From JACPRL01 sp035573715 (GTDB lineage: Bacteria > Acidobacteriota > Terriglobia > Acidiferrales > 2-02-FULL-67-57), in contig DATLZZ010000003.1 in NCBI GenBank assembly GCA_035573715.1, forward strand, positions 186,001-250,000: a stretch of DNA of 64,000 nucleotides, read 5' to 3'. Numbering within the stretch: the stretch's first letter is position 1; the number at the start of each line of letters is the position of its first letter. Below the pieces are notes generated by a model, which saw nothing but the letters and a program-made list of their open reading frames with translations, was not told where the DNA came from and searched no databases. Positions 44,289 to 51,931 of this stretch are shown here, in pieces. The translations under genes and the position numbers were made by a program.

Positions 44289-46087
44289 GCTGGAGCGGCG
44301 CTCTGCGCGACTGGTCGACCCGCCGCACCATCCGCCAGCAGCTCACCACCACGGCCACCATTTCGCTCCTGCTCTTTTTCGGCACGCTGGTTATGTTCGC
44401 CTGGACGACCAACCGCCTGCTCGCCAGCCTGTACGAGAGTCATCGGCTGGAGGAAACCCTCGCCGGCGCCAAGAACCTCCGGCGGCTGTTGCCCAGCGTG
44501 GAAACCGCCGTCACCGCCTACGCCGCCAGCGGCCGGCCGGAGTTCCTGCTCGCCTACCACAACGCCCACAAGGCCTACCAGTTCGAAGCCGAGCGCGTCT
44601 ACACGCTGGTGGTGGATGACCCCGCCGCGCGGCTGCGTTTTGAAAAGGCGGTGCGGCACGCCGACCATTGGACCTCCGAGTACGCCGCCCGCGCCGTCCA
44701 CGACTCGCGCCTCTTCGGCCGCCCGCAGGCCTGGCGGGCCGTTCTGGAGTCGCCGGAGGCGCAGGCCACTCTGGTCAACTTCTACAGCGAGCTCGATCTT
44801 TTTCTCGAATGGCAGCAGCAGCGGGTGAGCGACCTGCGCGCGGCCGCCGAAGCCGACGTCCGCCGCATGATTTTCCTGGCGCTCTTCCTCGGCATTCTCG
44901 GCACGCTGGGGACGCTGTGGTGGACGGGCTGGCTGGGACGCACGCTGACCGGGCCGCTCGAGGCCCTGCTCACCGCCGCCGAGCGCATCGAAGCCGGCCA
45001 GCCGGCGCCGCCGCTCGCCTTCAACCGGCCGCCGGAAATGGTTCGTCTGGGCGCCAGTCTCCATCGCGTGGGCGGGGCGCTGGAACAGGTGCGGGCCGAG
45101 CTGGAAGCCTTCCAGCATTTCGTCGACCGCTCCCCGCGCACCCAGGGGGTGCAGGAAATTCACCGCACGTTTCTGCACACGGCGCACACCCGCTTCCGTC
45201 CGGAGAATGTGTTCATTCTGGCGAGTGACTCAAGCTCTCATTTGCTGGAGGTTAGCGCGCAGCTTGTGCCCGGCGCGCCCGAACAGCCCACGGTGATGAC
45301 CCAGCCGCTGGCCTGTCCGGCGGTGCGCACCAGCAAGCCGTTTGGCGTGGCCGACACCGCCCGCGAGCCCGTCTGCCAGTGCGAGATTCAAGTGGCCAAC
45401 GCCGGCAGCTATTTCTGCGTGCCGCTGCTGCGCGGCGGGAGTCTTGTGGGATTGGTCGCCGCCACCGGACCGGCCGGCCACTGGGACGATGCCCGGCGGC
45501 AGCACTGGCTGCGCTACACCGATCATCTGGCGCGGGAACTCGCCACCCAATTGCGGCTCGTGCACGCCCAGACCCAGGCGATGGTGGATGAGCTCACCGG
45601 GCTCTACAACCGGCGCTTCGCCGAGGAGTACCTGCGCAAACTGCTGGCTCTGAGCCGCCGCAGCCGCCGCAGCTTTGCCGTGCTGCTCATCGACATCGAC
45701 CACTTCAAGCTCTGGAACGACCGCTTCGGCCACGCCGCCGGCGACCGGCTGCTGCGCGCCTTCGCCGCCGCCGCGCTCGGCACCTTGCGCCAGAGCGCCA
45801 TCGCCGCCCGCTGGGGCGGAGAAGAGTTCCTGGTGATCCTGCCGGAGAGTGAGAGCGAGGGCGCATTGAAGGTGGCCGAGCGCCTGCGCGCCGCCGTGGC
45901 CGAGACGCGCCTCGCCGAGGCCGATGCTGTGGGCGTGACCATCAGTGTCGGGATTTCCGTGTTTCCCCAGCACGCCGGCGAAGAAGCCGGCCTGCTGGGC
46001 GCCGCCGACCGCGCCCTCTACCGCGCCAAAGCCGACGGCCGCAACCGCATCGTGCTGGCGGATTCCAGCTTGAGTGTCGCCTTGTGA
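44285..46087 (+). CDS. Membrane diguanylate cyclase (HAMP-GAF-GGDEF)
   Basis: 600 residues. Two membrane helices (about 24-46 and 198-218) enclose an extracytoplasmic helical sensor of about 150 residues; a HAMP-like segment and a GAF-like domain (about 290-430) follow. The C-terminal GGDEF domain (about 438-595) starts DELTGLYNRRFAEEYL and has the active site WGGEEF near 510, preceded by LLIDIDHFKLWNDRFGH. No RxxD inhibitory site lies just upstream of GGEEF. It should make c-di-GMP. Its last 213 bp (45875-46087) are repeated at 48323-48535 as part of a tandem duplication. Confidence 0.93.
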   Translation: MSWSGALRDWSTRRTIRQQLTTTATISLLLFFGTLVMFAWTTNRLLASLYESHRLEETLAGAKNLRRLLPSVETAVTAYAASGRPEFLLAYHNAHKAYQFEAERVYTLVVDDPAARLRFEKAVRHADHWTSEYAARAVHDSRLFGRPQAWRAVLESPEAQATLVNFYSELDLFLEWQQQRVSDLRAAAEADVRRMIFLALFLGILGTLGTLWWTGWLGRTLTGPLEALLTAAERIEAGQPAPPLAFNRPPEMVRLGASLHRVGGALEQVRAELEAFQHFVDRSPRTQGVQEIHRTFLHTAHTRFRPENVFILASDSSSHLLEVSAQLVPGAPEQPTVMTQPLACPAVRTSKPFGVADTAREPVCQCEIQVANAGSYFCVPLLRGGSLVGLVAATGPAGHWDDARRQHWLRYTDHLARELATQLRLVHAQTQAMVDELTGLYNRRFAEEYLRKLLALSRRSRRSFAVLLIDIDHFKLWNDRFGHAAGDRLLRAFAAAALGTLRQSAIAARWGGEEFLVILPESESEGALKVAERLRAAVAETRLAEADAVGVTISVGISVFPQHAGEEAGLLGAADRALYRAKADGRNRIVLADSSLSVAL

Positions 46088-46265
46088 GTTGGAGAGTTTC
46101 CGAGTTGTGGAGTGGGAGCCCAGGAATGAGATTTGCGTTTGACTTGTCGAGCTCGAAGGAATATGTAGCCACGGCCTCTGTCCACAGACCGGATGTCGTT
46201 CTCTTGACTGGAGGTACAACTCCGGCCTATTGTTGGTGGTGTTCCATCAAGTACGGAGACCGGAT

Positions 46266-46916
46266 ATGAAGTGGACTGTACTTACCCTGTTGGCTCTCGT
46301 GCTCCCACTATGCACGGCAGCACAATCCGAGGCCCCTACCCTACGGGAGGAAGTTCGCGCGAAGGGAATGGCGTGGCGCATTTCGTATCCTGAATGTCGC
46401 ACACGCGTGATTGAGGACCCCCTTGATGACCTCATCGTTCGTAGTGATTTGATTGTTCGTGGACGTGTTGTAGACGAGAAGACACGCTTGTCACCAGACG
46501 AATACCACGTGTGGACCGACTATACAGTTGAAGTATTGGCAGTCTTCAAAGACGCGCAACAGATGATACAGACTGGCAGCCGGATCATCGTCACAAGGAG
46601 TGGCGGAAACATTATCCTTGAGGGCAAACCCGTTCGGGAGGACACGCCTTGGTTTCCCCCGCTTCGGTGGATTGCTCCCCACATTCTGTTCATTGTGCAA
46701 GATCCTGCGGTCGCAAGGAACGCCAACTCAGGTTACAGTTTCACTTGTGGGGAAATCGGTGTTTATGAATTAAGTAACGGCAGGGTCGTTTCGAACAGCT
46801 TCGGCAAGAAGAATCATCGCCTCATTGGGGAACTGCACAATCAGAGTGAAGTCAAGTTTGTTGAGGATTTGAAGAGTAAAATCACCTCGCCTAAAAAGAC
46901 CAATCCAGTCCCTTGA
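46266..46916 (+). CDS. Secreted protein of unknown function, paralogue 1
   Basis: 216 residues from ATG 46266 with GGAG upstream. Signal peptide about 1-20 (ending CTAAQ). Shares a family core with the products of 48647 and 49316: a segment DLIVRGRVVDEKTRLSPDE, then TDYTVEVLAVFK, GSRIIVTRSGGNIILEG and DTPWFPPLRW. The alternation of hydrophobic residues suggests a beta-barrel or OB-like domain. No catalytic residues stand out. Located directly upstream of metalloprotease copy 1 (16 nt), as paralogue 3 is upstream of copy 2, which argues for a functional link such as inhibitor, chaperone or propeptide-like partner; that link is inference. GC content and codon use look unlike the neighbouring signalling genes. 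Confidence 0.7.
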   Translation: MKWTVLTLLALVLPLCTAAQSEAPTLREEVRAKGMAWRISYPECRTRVIEDPLDDLIVRSDLIVRGRVVDEKTRLSPDEYHVWTDYTVEVLAVFKDAQQMIQTGSRIIVTRSGGNIILEGKPVREDTPWFPPLRWIAPHILFIVQDPAVARNANSGYSFTCGEIGVYELSNGRVVSNSFGKKNHRLIGELHNQSEVKFVEDLKSKITSPKKTNPVP

Positions 46917-46931
46917 GGGTGGTTCGATTTG

Positions 46932-48229
46932 ATGTTGGCTCACTGCCCAAGTGAGCGTGGCGTGAAGCGCTGGTCGTTCGGATTTCTCTTTGCCCTGTTG
47001 ATGGCGATCCACGCGTTATTGCCACGAATTGGTCATGCGCAAAGTGGTACCACGTGTAGCGGTAGCACGACTTGTAGCAGTACATGCAACGTCCCGGCCA
47101 CCTCACCAGCTCTCCCGGGCGGCACTTCGGAGGCTCCTCGGGTCTATACCGTGTGCACGGCTGCCAGCGTTACGAATTTGAATAACCCGAACTTGCAGAC
47201 CGGCATAGACAATATGGTTGCCGGATGGAATGGCGCGGTTTCGGGAAACGGGGGTTTCTTTCGAGACGGGCACATCCGGATGTGAGATAACGGTTCAGGC
47301 GGGTACAGGCTACCGGAGGTGCTGACGCTGAATGGGATTTCACAACTGATGCCAACGGCAACATCACCGGAGGGGTAGTTACTCTTGATTCCAGTTCGGC
47401 GGGTTCTTGGAATGCGGACCTAGCAACTAGTGATATCTCCCATGAGGTTGGCCACAGATTAGGTTTAGGCGATGTCGGATCGGACAGCGGTTGTTCACAA
47501 ACGGATACTGTAATGAAATCGCCTATTACGGCAGGTCAGCCAGTGGCCTGTGGACCAACTAGTTGCGACAGCGCGGCTGTGGATCAAAACTATCCGCCGG
47601 AGAGTAGCGGGGGTAGCGAGGGGGGAGACCCGGGGTCAGGAGAGCTGATCTGCGCGGATCCGAGGTTTCCCTGGGATCCTGAGCGAGGCGGGTGCTCGCC
47701 CATTCTTCTGGCCGTGGGGACATCGTCGGCGTACGAACTGACCGATAAGACGAACGGGGTGCGGTTTGATCTGAACAGCGACGGTGTGGCTGACCGCCTG
47801 CCGTGGACGGCGGCGGGGCAGCCTATCGGGTTCCTGGCCTTGGATCGGAACCGAAATGGCGTGATTGACAACGGCCGAGAACTGTTTGGGAACTACACGC
47901 CGCTGGAAGGCGATCAGGCCGCTGCTAATGGTTTTGAGGCGCTGGCGTATTGGGACCGGCCCGAAGCGGGCGGCAACGGCGACGGCTGGATCGACAACCG
48001 CGACGGGCTGTGGGTAGAGCTCTTGCTGTGGATTGACGCCAATCACGACGGTCTGACGCAACCCGGGGAGCTGTATCATCCGTCGGCGTTCGGGATTCAA
48101 GGTATTTCACTGGACTACAGGCCTGAGATGCGACGCGACCAGCACGGGAATCTCTTCCGCTACCGCTCGGAGTTCATTGTGGGGCCGTCGCGGCGGATGT
48201 GCTACGACGTCTTCCTGGGCGCCCGCTAA
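46932..48229 (+). pseudogene. Secreted metzincin-type metalloprotease, copy 1, two frameshifts
   Basis: Starts at ATG 46932 with a signal peptide (WSFGFLFALLMAIHALL). The first frame ends at TGA 47283-47285. Homology to copy 2 continues in the next frame (ETGTSGCEITVQ, from about 47254 to a stop at 47323) and then in the third frame to the TAA/TAG region at 48227-48229. The third frame carries the zinc site HEVGHRLGLGD and Met-turn DTVMKSP, then a Cys pair, a Gly-rich linker and a C-terminal domain with calcium-type loops (DLNSDGVADRLPW, DRNRNGVIDNGRELFG, DANHDGLTQPGEL). The first shift is near a run of five G at 47250-47254, the second between about 47296 and 47323. Decay is likely, but sequencing indels cannot be excluded. 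Confidence 0.75.
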
Positions 48230-48244
48230 GCAGCCCCCGCTGAC

Positions 48245-48322
48245 CTAAGGCTTCTGCGATTGAGACTTGCGCTTGGCGAGCTCGGCGCGGAGTTGAGAGA
48301 CAAAGCCCGGATGCACGTTGTG
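48245..48322 (-). pseudogene. 3' fragment of the TPR gene (duplication remnant)
   Basis: 78 bp matching 51274-51351, the last 25 codons and stop of the minus-strand TPR gene (ends AELAKRKSQSQKP). The spacing to the upstream protease stop is the same as in unit 2, so the fragment was carried by the duplication. No start or promoter remains. Confidence 0.8.
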
Positions 48323-48535
48323 GCCGAGCGCCTGCGCGGCGCCGTGGCCGAGACGCGCCTCGCCGAGGCCGATGCTGTGGGCGTGACCATCAGTGTCGGG
48401 ATTTCCGTGTTTCCCCAGCACGCCGGCGAAGAAGCCGGCCTGCTGGGCGCCGCCGACCGCGCTCTCTATCGCGCCAAAGCCGACGGCCGCAACCGCATCG
48501 TGTTGGCCGATTCCAGTTTGAGTGTTGCCCTATGA
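48323..48535 (+). pseudogene. 3' fragment of the diguanylate cyclase gene (duplication remnant)
   Basis: 213 bp matching 45875-46087, the last 70 codons of the cyclase (VAERLRGAVAETRLAEADAV to the C-terminus), with scattered mostly synonymous changes. A TTG-initiated ORF from 48260 reads through the TPR-gene antisense into this fragment to give 91 residues, but it lacks GGEEF and could not make c-di-GMP. Confidence 0.8.
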
Positions 48536-48559
48536 CTCGGTAGACTCCTGACGTAGGAG

Positions 48560-48565
48560 TAGAAT
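48560..48565 (+). promoter_or_regulatory. -10-like TAGAAT upstream of paralogue 2
   Basis: TAGAAT 82 nt before the ATG at 48647, just after the cyclase fragment, in a locally AT-rich gap. No convincing -35. Confidence 0.25.
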
Positions 48566-48646
48566 GGTGCAACAAGGGTGGTAAATGTCCAGCATCAATG
48601 AAGCGAAACGACTGGAACCCTTAGGCAAACGCGAGGGAGGAGTCAC

Positions 48647-49261
48647 ATGAAGCGAATGAGTTGCGTTCTTGTCCTAGCACTTCTCGTTTCCGGGCTAGCC
48701 CGAGCCCAGCAGCCTCGCTCCTTGCGGGAGTGGGCAAGGCAAAAGGGTTATGTCTGGACCACCTATCACGCAGAGACTTGGTTCGGCCCCACGAACCTCA
48801 ACGAACTCGTAGCGCGAACCGACGTGATCATCCTTGGCCGCGTGAGGGGAGAAAGAACCCGGCTAAGTGCTGATGAACAACGAGTCATCACGGATTACAG
48901 CGTCGAGGTTCTGGATGTGGTCAAGGGGGATTATTCAGAAGTTTCACCTGGCGCGAGGATAACAGTTAGCAAAGTGGGAGGAAATCTCTTGATAGAAGGG
49001 AATCCCATCCGCATGGATACACCGGGTTCCCCGCCCATTCCATGGATTCAGCCACACCTGCTTTTCTTGTCAAGGTCGATGACAGATCACGGCCTGTATG
49101 TGGGTCCAAGCGGCTTGAGCGTGTTTGCTGTCAGCGACGAAAGCCTCGTTTGTCTTCCGAGTCAGGCGGATGATCCGGCACGCAAAGAGCTATGTGGGAA
49201 ACCTATCAATGAGGCGTTGCAATTCTTGGAGCAAAGGGCTGCGGAGCATCCAACAGGCTGA
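48647..49261 (+). CDS. Secreted protein of unknown function, paralogue 2
   Basis: 204 residues, ATG preceded by GAGGGAGGAG. Signal peptide about 1-20 (ending GLARAQQ). Same family as paralogues 1 and 3: SLREWARQKGYVW near the mature N-terminus, then NELVARTDVIILGRV, ERTRLSADEQRVITDYSVEVLDVVKG, GARITVSKVGGNLLIEGNP and DTPGSPPIPW. Two Cys near the C-terminus may pair. This copy is the most divergent of the three and has no counterpart in duplication unit 1. Followed after 54 nt by paralogue 3. Confidence 0.7.
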   Translation: MKRMSCVLVLALLVSGLARAQQPRSLREWARQKGYVWTTYHAETWFGPTNLNELVARTDVIILGRVRGERTRLSADEQRVITDYSVEVLDVVKGDYSEVSPGARITVSKVGGNLLIEGNPIRMDTPGSPPIPWIQPHLLFLSRSMTDHGLYVGPSGLSVFAVSDESLVCLPSQADDPARKELCGKPINEALQFLEQRAAEHPTG

Positions 49262-49315
49262 TTGAGGTAGGATAGCGAAGATCCGATTTCAGAATGTGAT
49301 TGAGGGGGAGCGGAT

Positions 49316-49981
49316 ATGAAGAAACCTATGAGCGTTGCCCTGCTTGTCATCATTGTAGCGTCTCTCGGTATTTCTGCCTTCTCACAAGAGAAAGGCGAGA
49401 CGCTACGGGAAAAGGCGCGCAAGCATGGGTCAGTATGGACTGGTGGGTACGGTCATGCGCCCCGGGACCTGGTGAACTTCGATGATCTTGTTACCCGAAG
49501 CAACTACATCATTCGTGGGCGCGTGGTAGATGAGAAAACTCGCCTCTCGGAGGACGAACGTCATGTAGTGACCGACTACACCATTGAGGTGTTGGAGGTC
49601 TTTAAGCAGGAGAATGGATCGCCATCTGTCGGGGAAAGGTTGGTGGTAAGCAAGCGTGGTGGCAATGTCGTCGTAGAGGGCCACCCGATTCGATACGACA
49701 CACCTTGGTCCCCACCGGTTCCGTGGCTGGTGGAACACGTCTTCTTCGTGCAGCGCTCACAGAGTCGCTATCGGTCAGGCCCATTGATCTTTACTGGTTT
49801 TGAACTGGGAATCTTCGAGTTAGGCAAGAACAAGGTGACTTGTTCGGCATGCGAAAGAGTGCCTCACCCGGTGATGAAAGATCTGGAAGGCAAGAGCGTT
49901 CGGGAGTTTATCCAGTTTTTGAAAGACAGAGTGTCCAGCCTTGCAGCCGCTAATCCTGCCCGTGAGGGGAGACAGCGATGA
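49316..49981 (+). CDS. Secreted protein of unknown function, paralogue 3
   Basis: 221 residues, ATG preceded by GGGGGAGCGGAT. Signal peptide about 1-24 (ending ISAFSQ). Closest to paralogue 1: both have RGRVVDEKTRLS, TDYT, and DTPW with PP. Here the core reads NYIIRGRVVDEKTRLSEDE, VVTDYTIEVLEVFK, GERLVVSKRGGNVVVEG. The stop overlaps the start of metalloprotease copy 2 as ATGA, so the two are translationally coupled. This is the strongest evidence that the family works with the protease. Confidence 0.72.
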   Translation: MKKPMSVALLVIIVASLGISAFSQEKGETLREKARKHGSVWTGGYGHAPRDLVNFDDLVTRSNYIIRGRVVDEKTRLSEDERHVVTDYTIEVLEVFKQENGSPSVGERLVVSKRGGNVVVEGHPIRYDTPWSPPVPWLVEHVFFVQRSQSRYRSGPLIFTGFELGIFELGKNKVTCSACERVPHPVMKDLEGKSVREFIQFLKDRVSSLAAANPAREGRQR

Positions 49982-51259
49982 GGCGGTTTCTGTACTTCGC
50001 GCTGGCACTCTCTTGTTTCTCTCTCGGCTTGAGCTTGATTCTGGCGCCCCTTGTGCATTCTCAACAGGAGGAAGGTACCACGTGCAGTGCTCCTCCGACG
50101 ACTTGTAGTTCAGACTGTGCTGTTCCGCCGGGTGGCCCAAAGCTTGATTCCGGCGTTGCCGGCGAGCCTCTAACGTACTCCTTGTGTCCTGACCAGGCGG
50201 TGGCAGCTGCAATGCAGCAGAATCCCAATCTCGGCGCGGGCTTGGACGATGCAATCGCAGGTTGGAACTCTGTGCTCGCCGGCAGCGGTATTCAATTTGA
50301 CAGGAATACTTCTAGCTGCGACATTGAGATAGTTGGTAGTGATCGGAACTTTTGGACTGCGGAGCGTGACCCCGCAACCGGCCAGGCTACAGGCGACGGA
50401 GGAACGCTCGAGATTGACGTCGAACATGCGGAGGATTGGAACATAGCTGAAGCCACAAGTCTATTCGGGCATGAGATCGGGCATGGGCTCGGCTTGGGTG
50501 ATACGAGTTTTAGCTGTCCCCAGCAGGATTCGATCATGACGCCGACCTCTGAGCTCGGCCCCGGTAACTCAGTGGGCCTGCAGCCCGACAGTCTGTGATC
50601 AAACACGCGCACTGCAGAATTATCCGGCAGAGAGCGGCGGGGGTAGCGAGGGAGGAGACCCGGGGTCAGGGGAACTTATTTGCGCCGACCCGAGGTTTCC
50701 TTGGGATCCTGAGCGAGGCGGGTGCTCGCCGATTCTCCTGGCCGTGGGGACGTCGTCGGCCTACGAGCTAACGAATGTGGCTGGCGGAGTCCGCTTCGAT
50801 CTGAACAGCGATGGTGTAGCCGACCGTCTGCCTTGGACCGTAGCCGGGCAGCCCATTGGCTTTCTGGCTCTGGATCGGAACCACAACGGCGTAATTGACA
50901 ACGGCCGAGAACTGTTTGGGAACTACACACCGCTGGAAGGCGATCAGGCGGCTGCCAATGGTTTTGAAGCGCTGGCCTATTGGGACAGGGCCGAGGCGGG
51001 CGGAAACAGCGACGGCTGGATTGACGCGCGCGATTCAGTGTGGTCCGAATTGCGCATCTGGATTGACGCCAACCACGACGGGTTGACGCAACCCGGGGAG
51101 CTCTACCATCCATCCGCCTTCTCGATTCAGAGCATCTCCCTGGCCTACGCGCCTGAAATGCGCCGGGACCAGCACGGGAATCTCTTCCGCTACCGCTCGG
51201 AGTTCGTTGTGGGGCCGTCGCGGCGGATGTGTTACGACATCTTCCTCGGCGCCCGCTAG
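49978..51259 (+). pseudogene. Secreted metzincin-type metalloprotease, copy 2, one frameshift
   Basis: Frame 1 (49978-50598) encodes 206 residues: signal peptide about 1-28, Cys-rich N-terminal segment, zinc site HEIGHGLGLGD (H165, E166, H169, D175, the HExxHxxGxxD variant with Asp as third ligand) and Met-turn SIMTP. After TGA at 50596-50598 the C-terminal domain continues in the next frame to 51259, with calcium-type loops DLNSDGVADRLPW, DRNHNGVIDNGRELFG and DANHDGLTQPGEL. Alignment with copy 1 shows the conserved Cys pair (ACSPTVCD) in the second frame, so the shift lies between 50540 and about 50572, upstream of the stop. The first ORF alone could still give a secreted catalytic domain. 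Restored length would be about 426 residues. Confidence 0.75.
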
Positions 51260-51273
51260 CAGCCCTCGCTGAC

Positions 51274-51852
51274 CTAAGGCTTCTGCGATTGGGACTTGCG
51301 CTTGGCGAGCTCGGCGCGGAGTTGAGAGACAAATCCCGGGTGGACATGGTAGCCGAGCGCCTGGGCGATGTTGACGTGGTAGGCGGCGGACTCGAAGTCG
51401 CCCAGCATGGCGTAGGTGGCCGCCAGGTTGTTGTGGGCCACCGCCAGGTTCGGTTTCAAGTCCACGGCGGCGCGGTACTGCTCGACCGCGCGCTCCAGCC
51501 AGCCCTTGTGGCGATATATGTTGCCGAGGTTGCAGCGGGTCTCGGGCACGGTTGGCCGCAGCGAGACCGCCTTCTCGTAGGCCGCCTGAGCTTCGTCCCA
51601 GCGCTGGAGCGTTTCGTAGACGACGCCCAGGTTGTAGTAAACGTCCTCGCTCTCCGGCGCCAGCTTCCGGGCCTGCTCCAGCGTGGCGAGCGCCGCCTCG
51701 CTCTCGCCGACCTCGAGGCTGGCGACCGCCAAGTTGATGCGCGCCTCGACCCAATCGGGCCGCTCCGCTACGGCCTGCTCGAAGGCGGCGCGCGCCTCGC
51801 CGAACTGGCCCTGCTGCAGCCATTCCACGCCGCGCTGGAAGTGTTCGCTCAT
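51274..51852 (-). CDS. TPR repeat protein
   Basis: 192 residues without signal peptide. Starts EHFQRGVEWLQQGQFGEARAA and contains about five TPR units (for example DVYYNLGVVYETLQRWDEAQAAYEKA and ETRCNLGNIYRHKGWLERAV). Cytoplasmic protein-protein interaction module. It is divergent from the SpoIIE-type phosphatase gene, 79 nt away. Its last 78 bp are the source of the fragment at 48245-48322; the gene itself is intact and extends across the duplication border. Confidence 0.9.
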   Translation of the reverse strand: MSEHFQRGVEWLQQGQFGEARAAFEQAVAERPDWVEARINLAVASLEVGESEAALATLEQARKLAPESEDVYYNLGVVYETLQRWDEAQAAYEKAVSLRPTVPETRCNLGNIYRHKGWLERAVEQYRAAVDLKPNLAVAHNNLAATYAMLGDFESAAYHVNIAQALGYHVHPGFVSQLRAELAKRKSQSQKP

Positions 51853-51889
51853 GGCCTCGGTTGTTTACTTTGCCGGTCGGCCAGCCTAC

Positions 51890-51895
51890 TATACT
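51890..51895 (+). promoter_or_regulatory. -10-like TATACT upstream of the SpoIIE phosphatase gene
   Basis: TATACT 36 nt before the GTG at 51932 in the divergent gap; no convincing -35 at standard spacing. Confidence 0.35.
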
Positions 51896-51931
51896 CAGCA
51901 CCCTTCCGGTTGAGCAACAGAGGGAACGAGC

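Larger units (their letters stand above)
45875..48322 (+). repeat. Tandem duplication, unit 1
   Basis: 2448 bp starting inside the 3' end of the diguanylate cyclase gene and ending inside a 78-bp copy of the TPR gene's 3' end. Contains one secreted-protein paralogue and metalloprotease copy 1. The unit borders are the 12-base string GCCGAGCGCCTG, present at 45875-45886, 48323-48334 and 51352-51363. Most of the central part is noticeably less GC-rich than the flanks, judged by eye. Confidence 0.8.
48323..51351 (+). repeat. Tandem duplication, unit 2
   Basis: 3029 bp from the second GCCGAGCGCCTG to the third, the latter inside the intact TPR gene. Contains the cyclase fragment, two secreted-protein paralogues and metalloprotease copy 2. 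It is longer than unit 1 mainly because of the extra paralogue. The protease C-terminal domain and its 3' flank are nearly identical at DNA level between units (compare 47640-48229 with 50670-51259), whereas the N-terminal halves have diverged. Confidence 0.8.

Noticed and set aside
48260..48535. 91-codon frame as a genuine small GGDEF-family gene
   Set aside because: It is a read-through from antisense TPR sequence into a cyclase fragment without the GGEEF site; explained by the duplication.
50593..50600. prfB-like programmed +1 frameshift at CTG TGA in protease copy 2
   Set aside because: The second frame already matches copy 1 upstream of the stop (ACSPTVCD), so the shift lies earlier, and there is no internal ribosome site before the stop.
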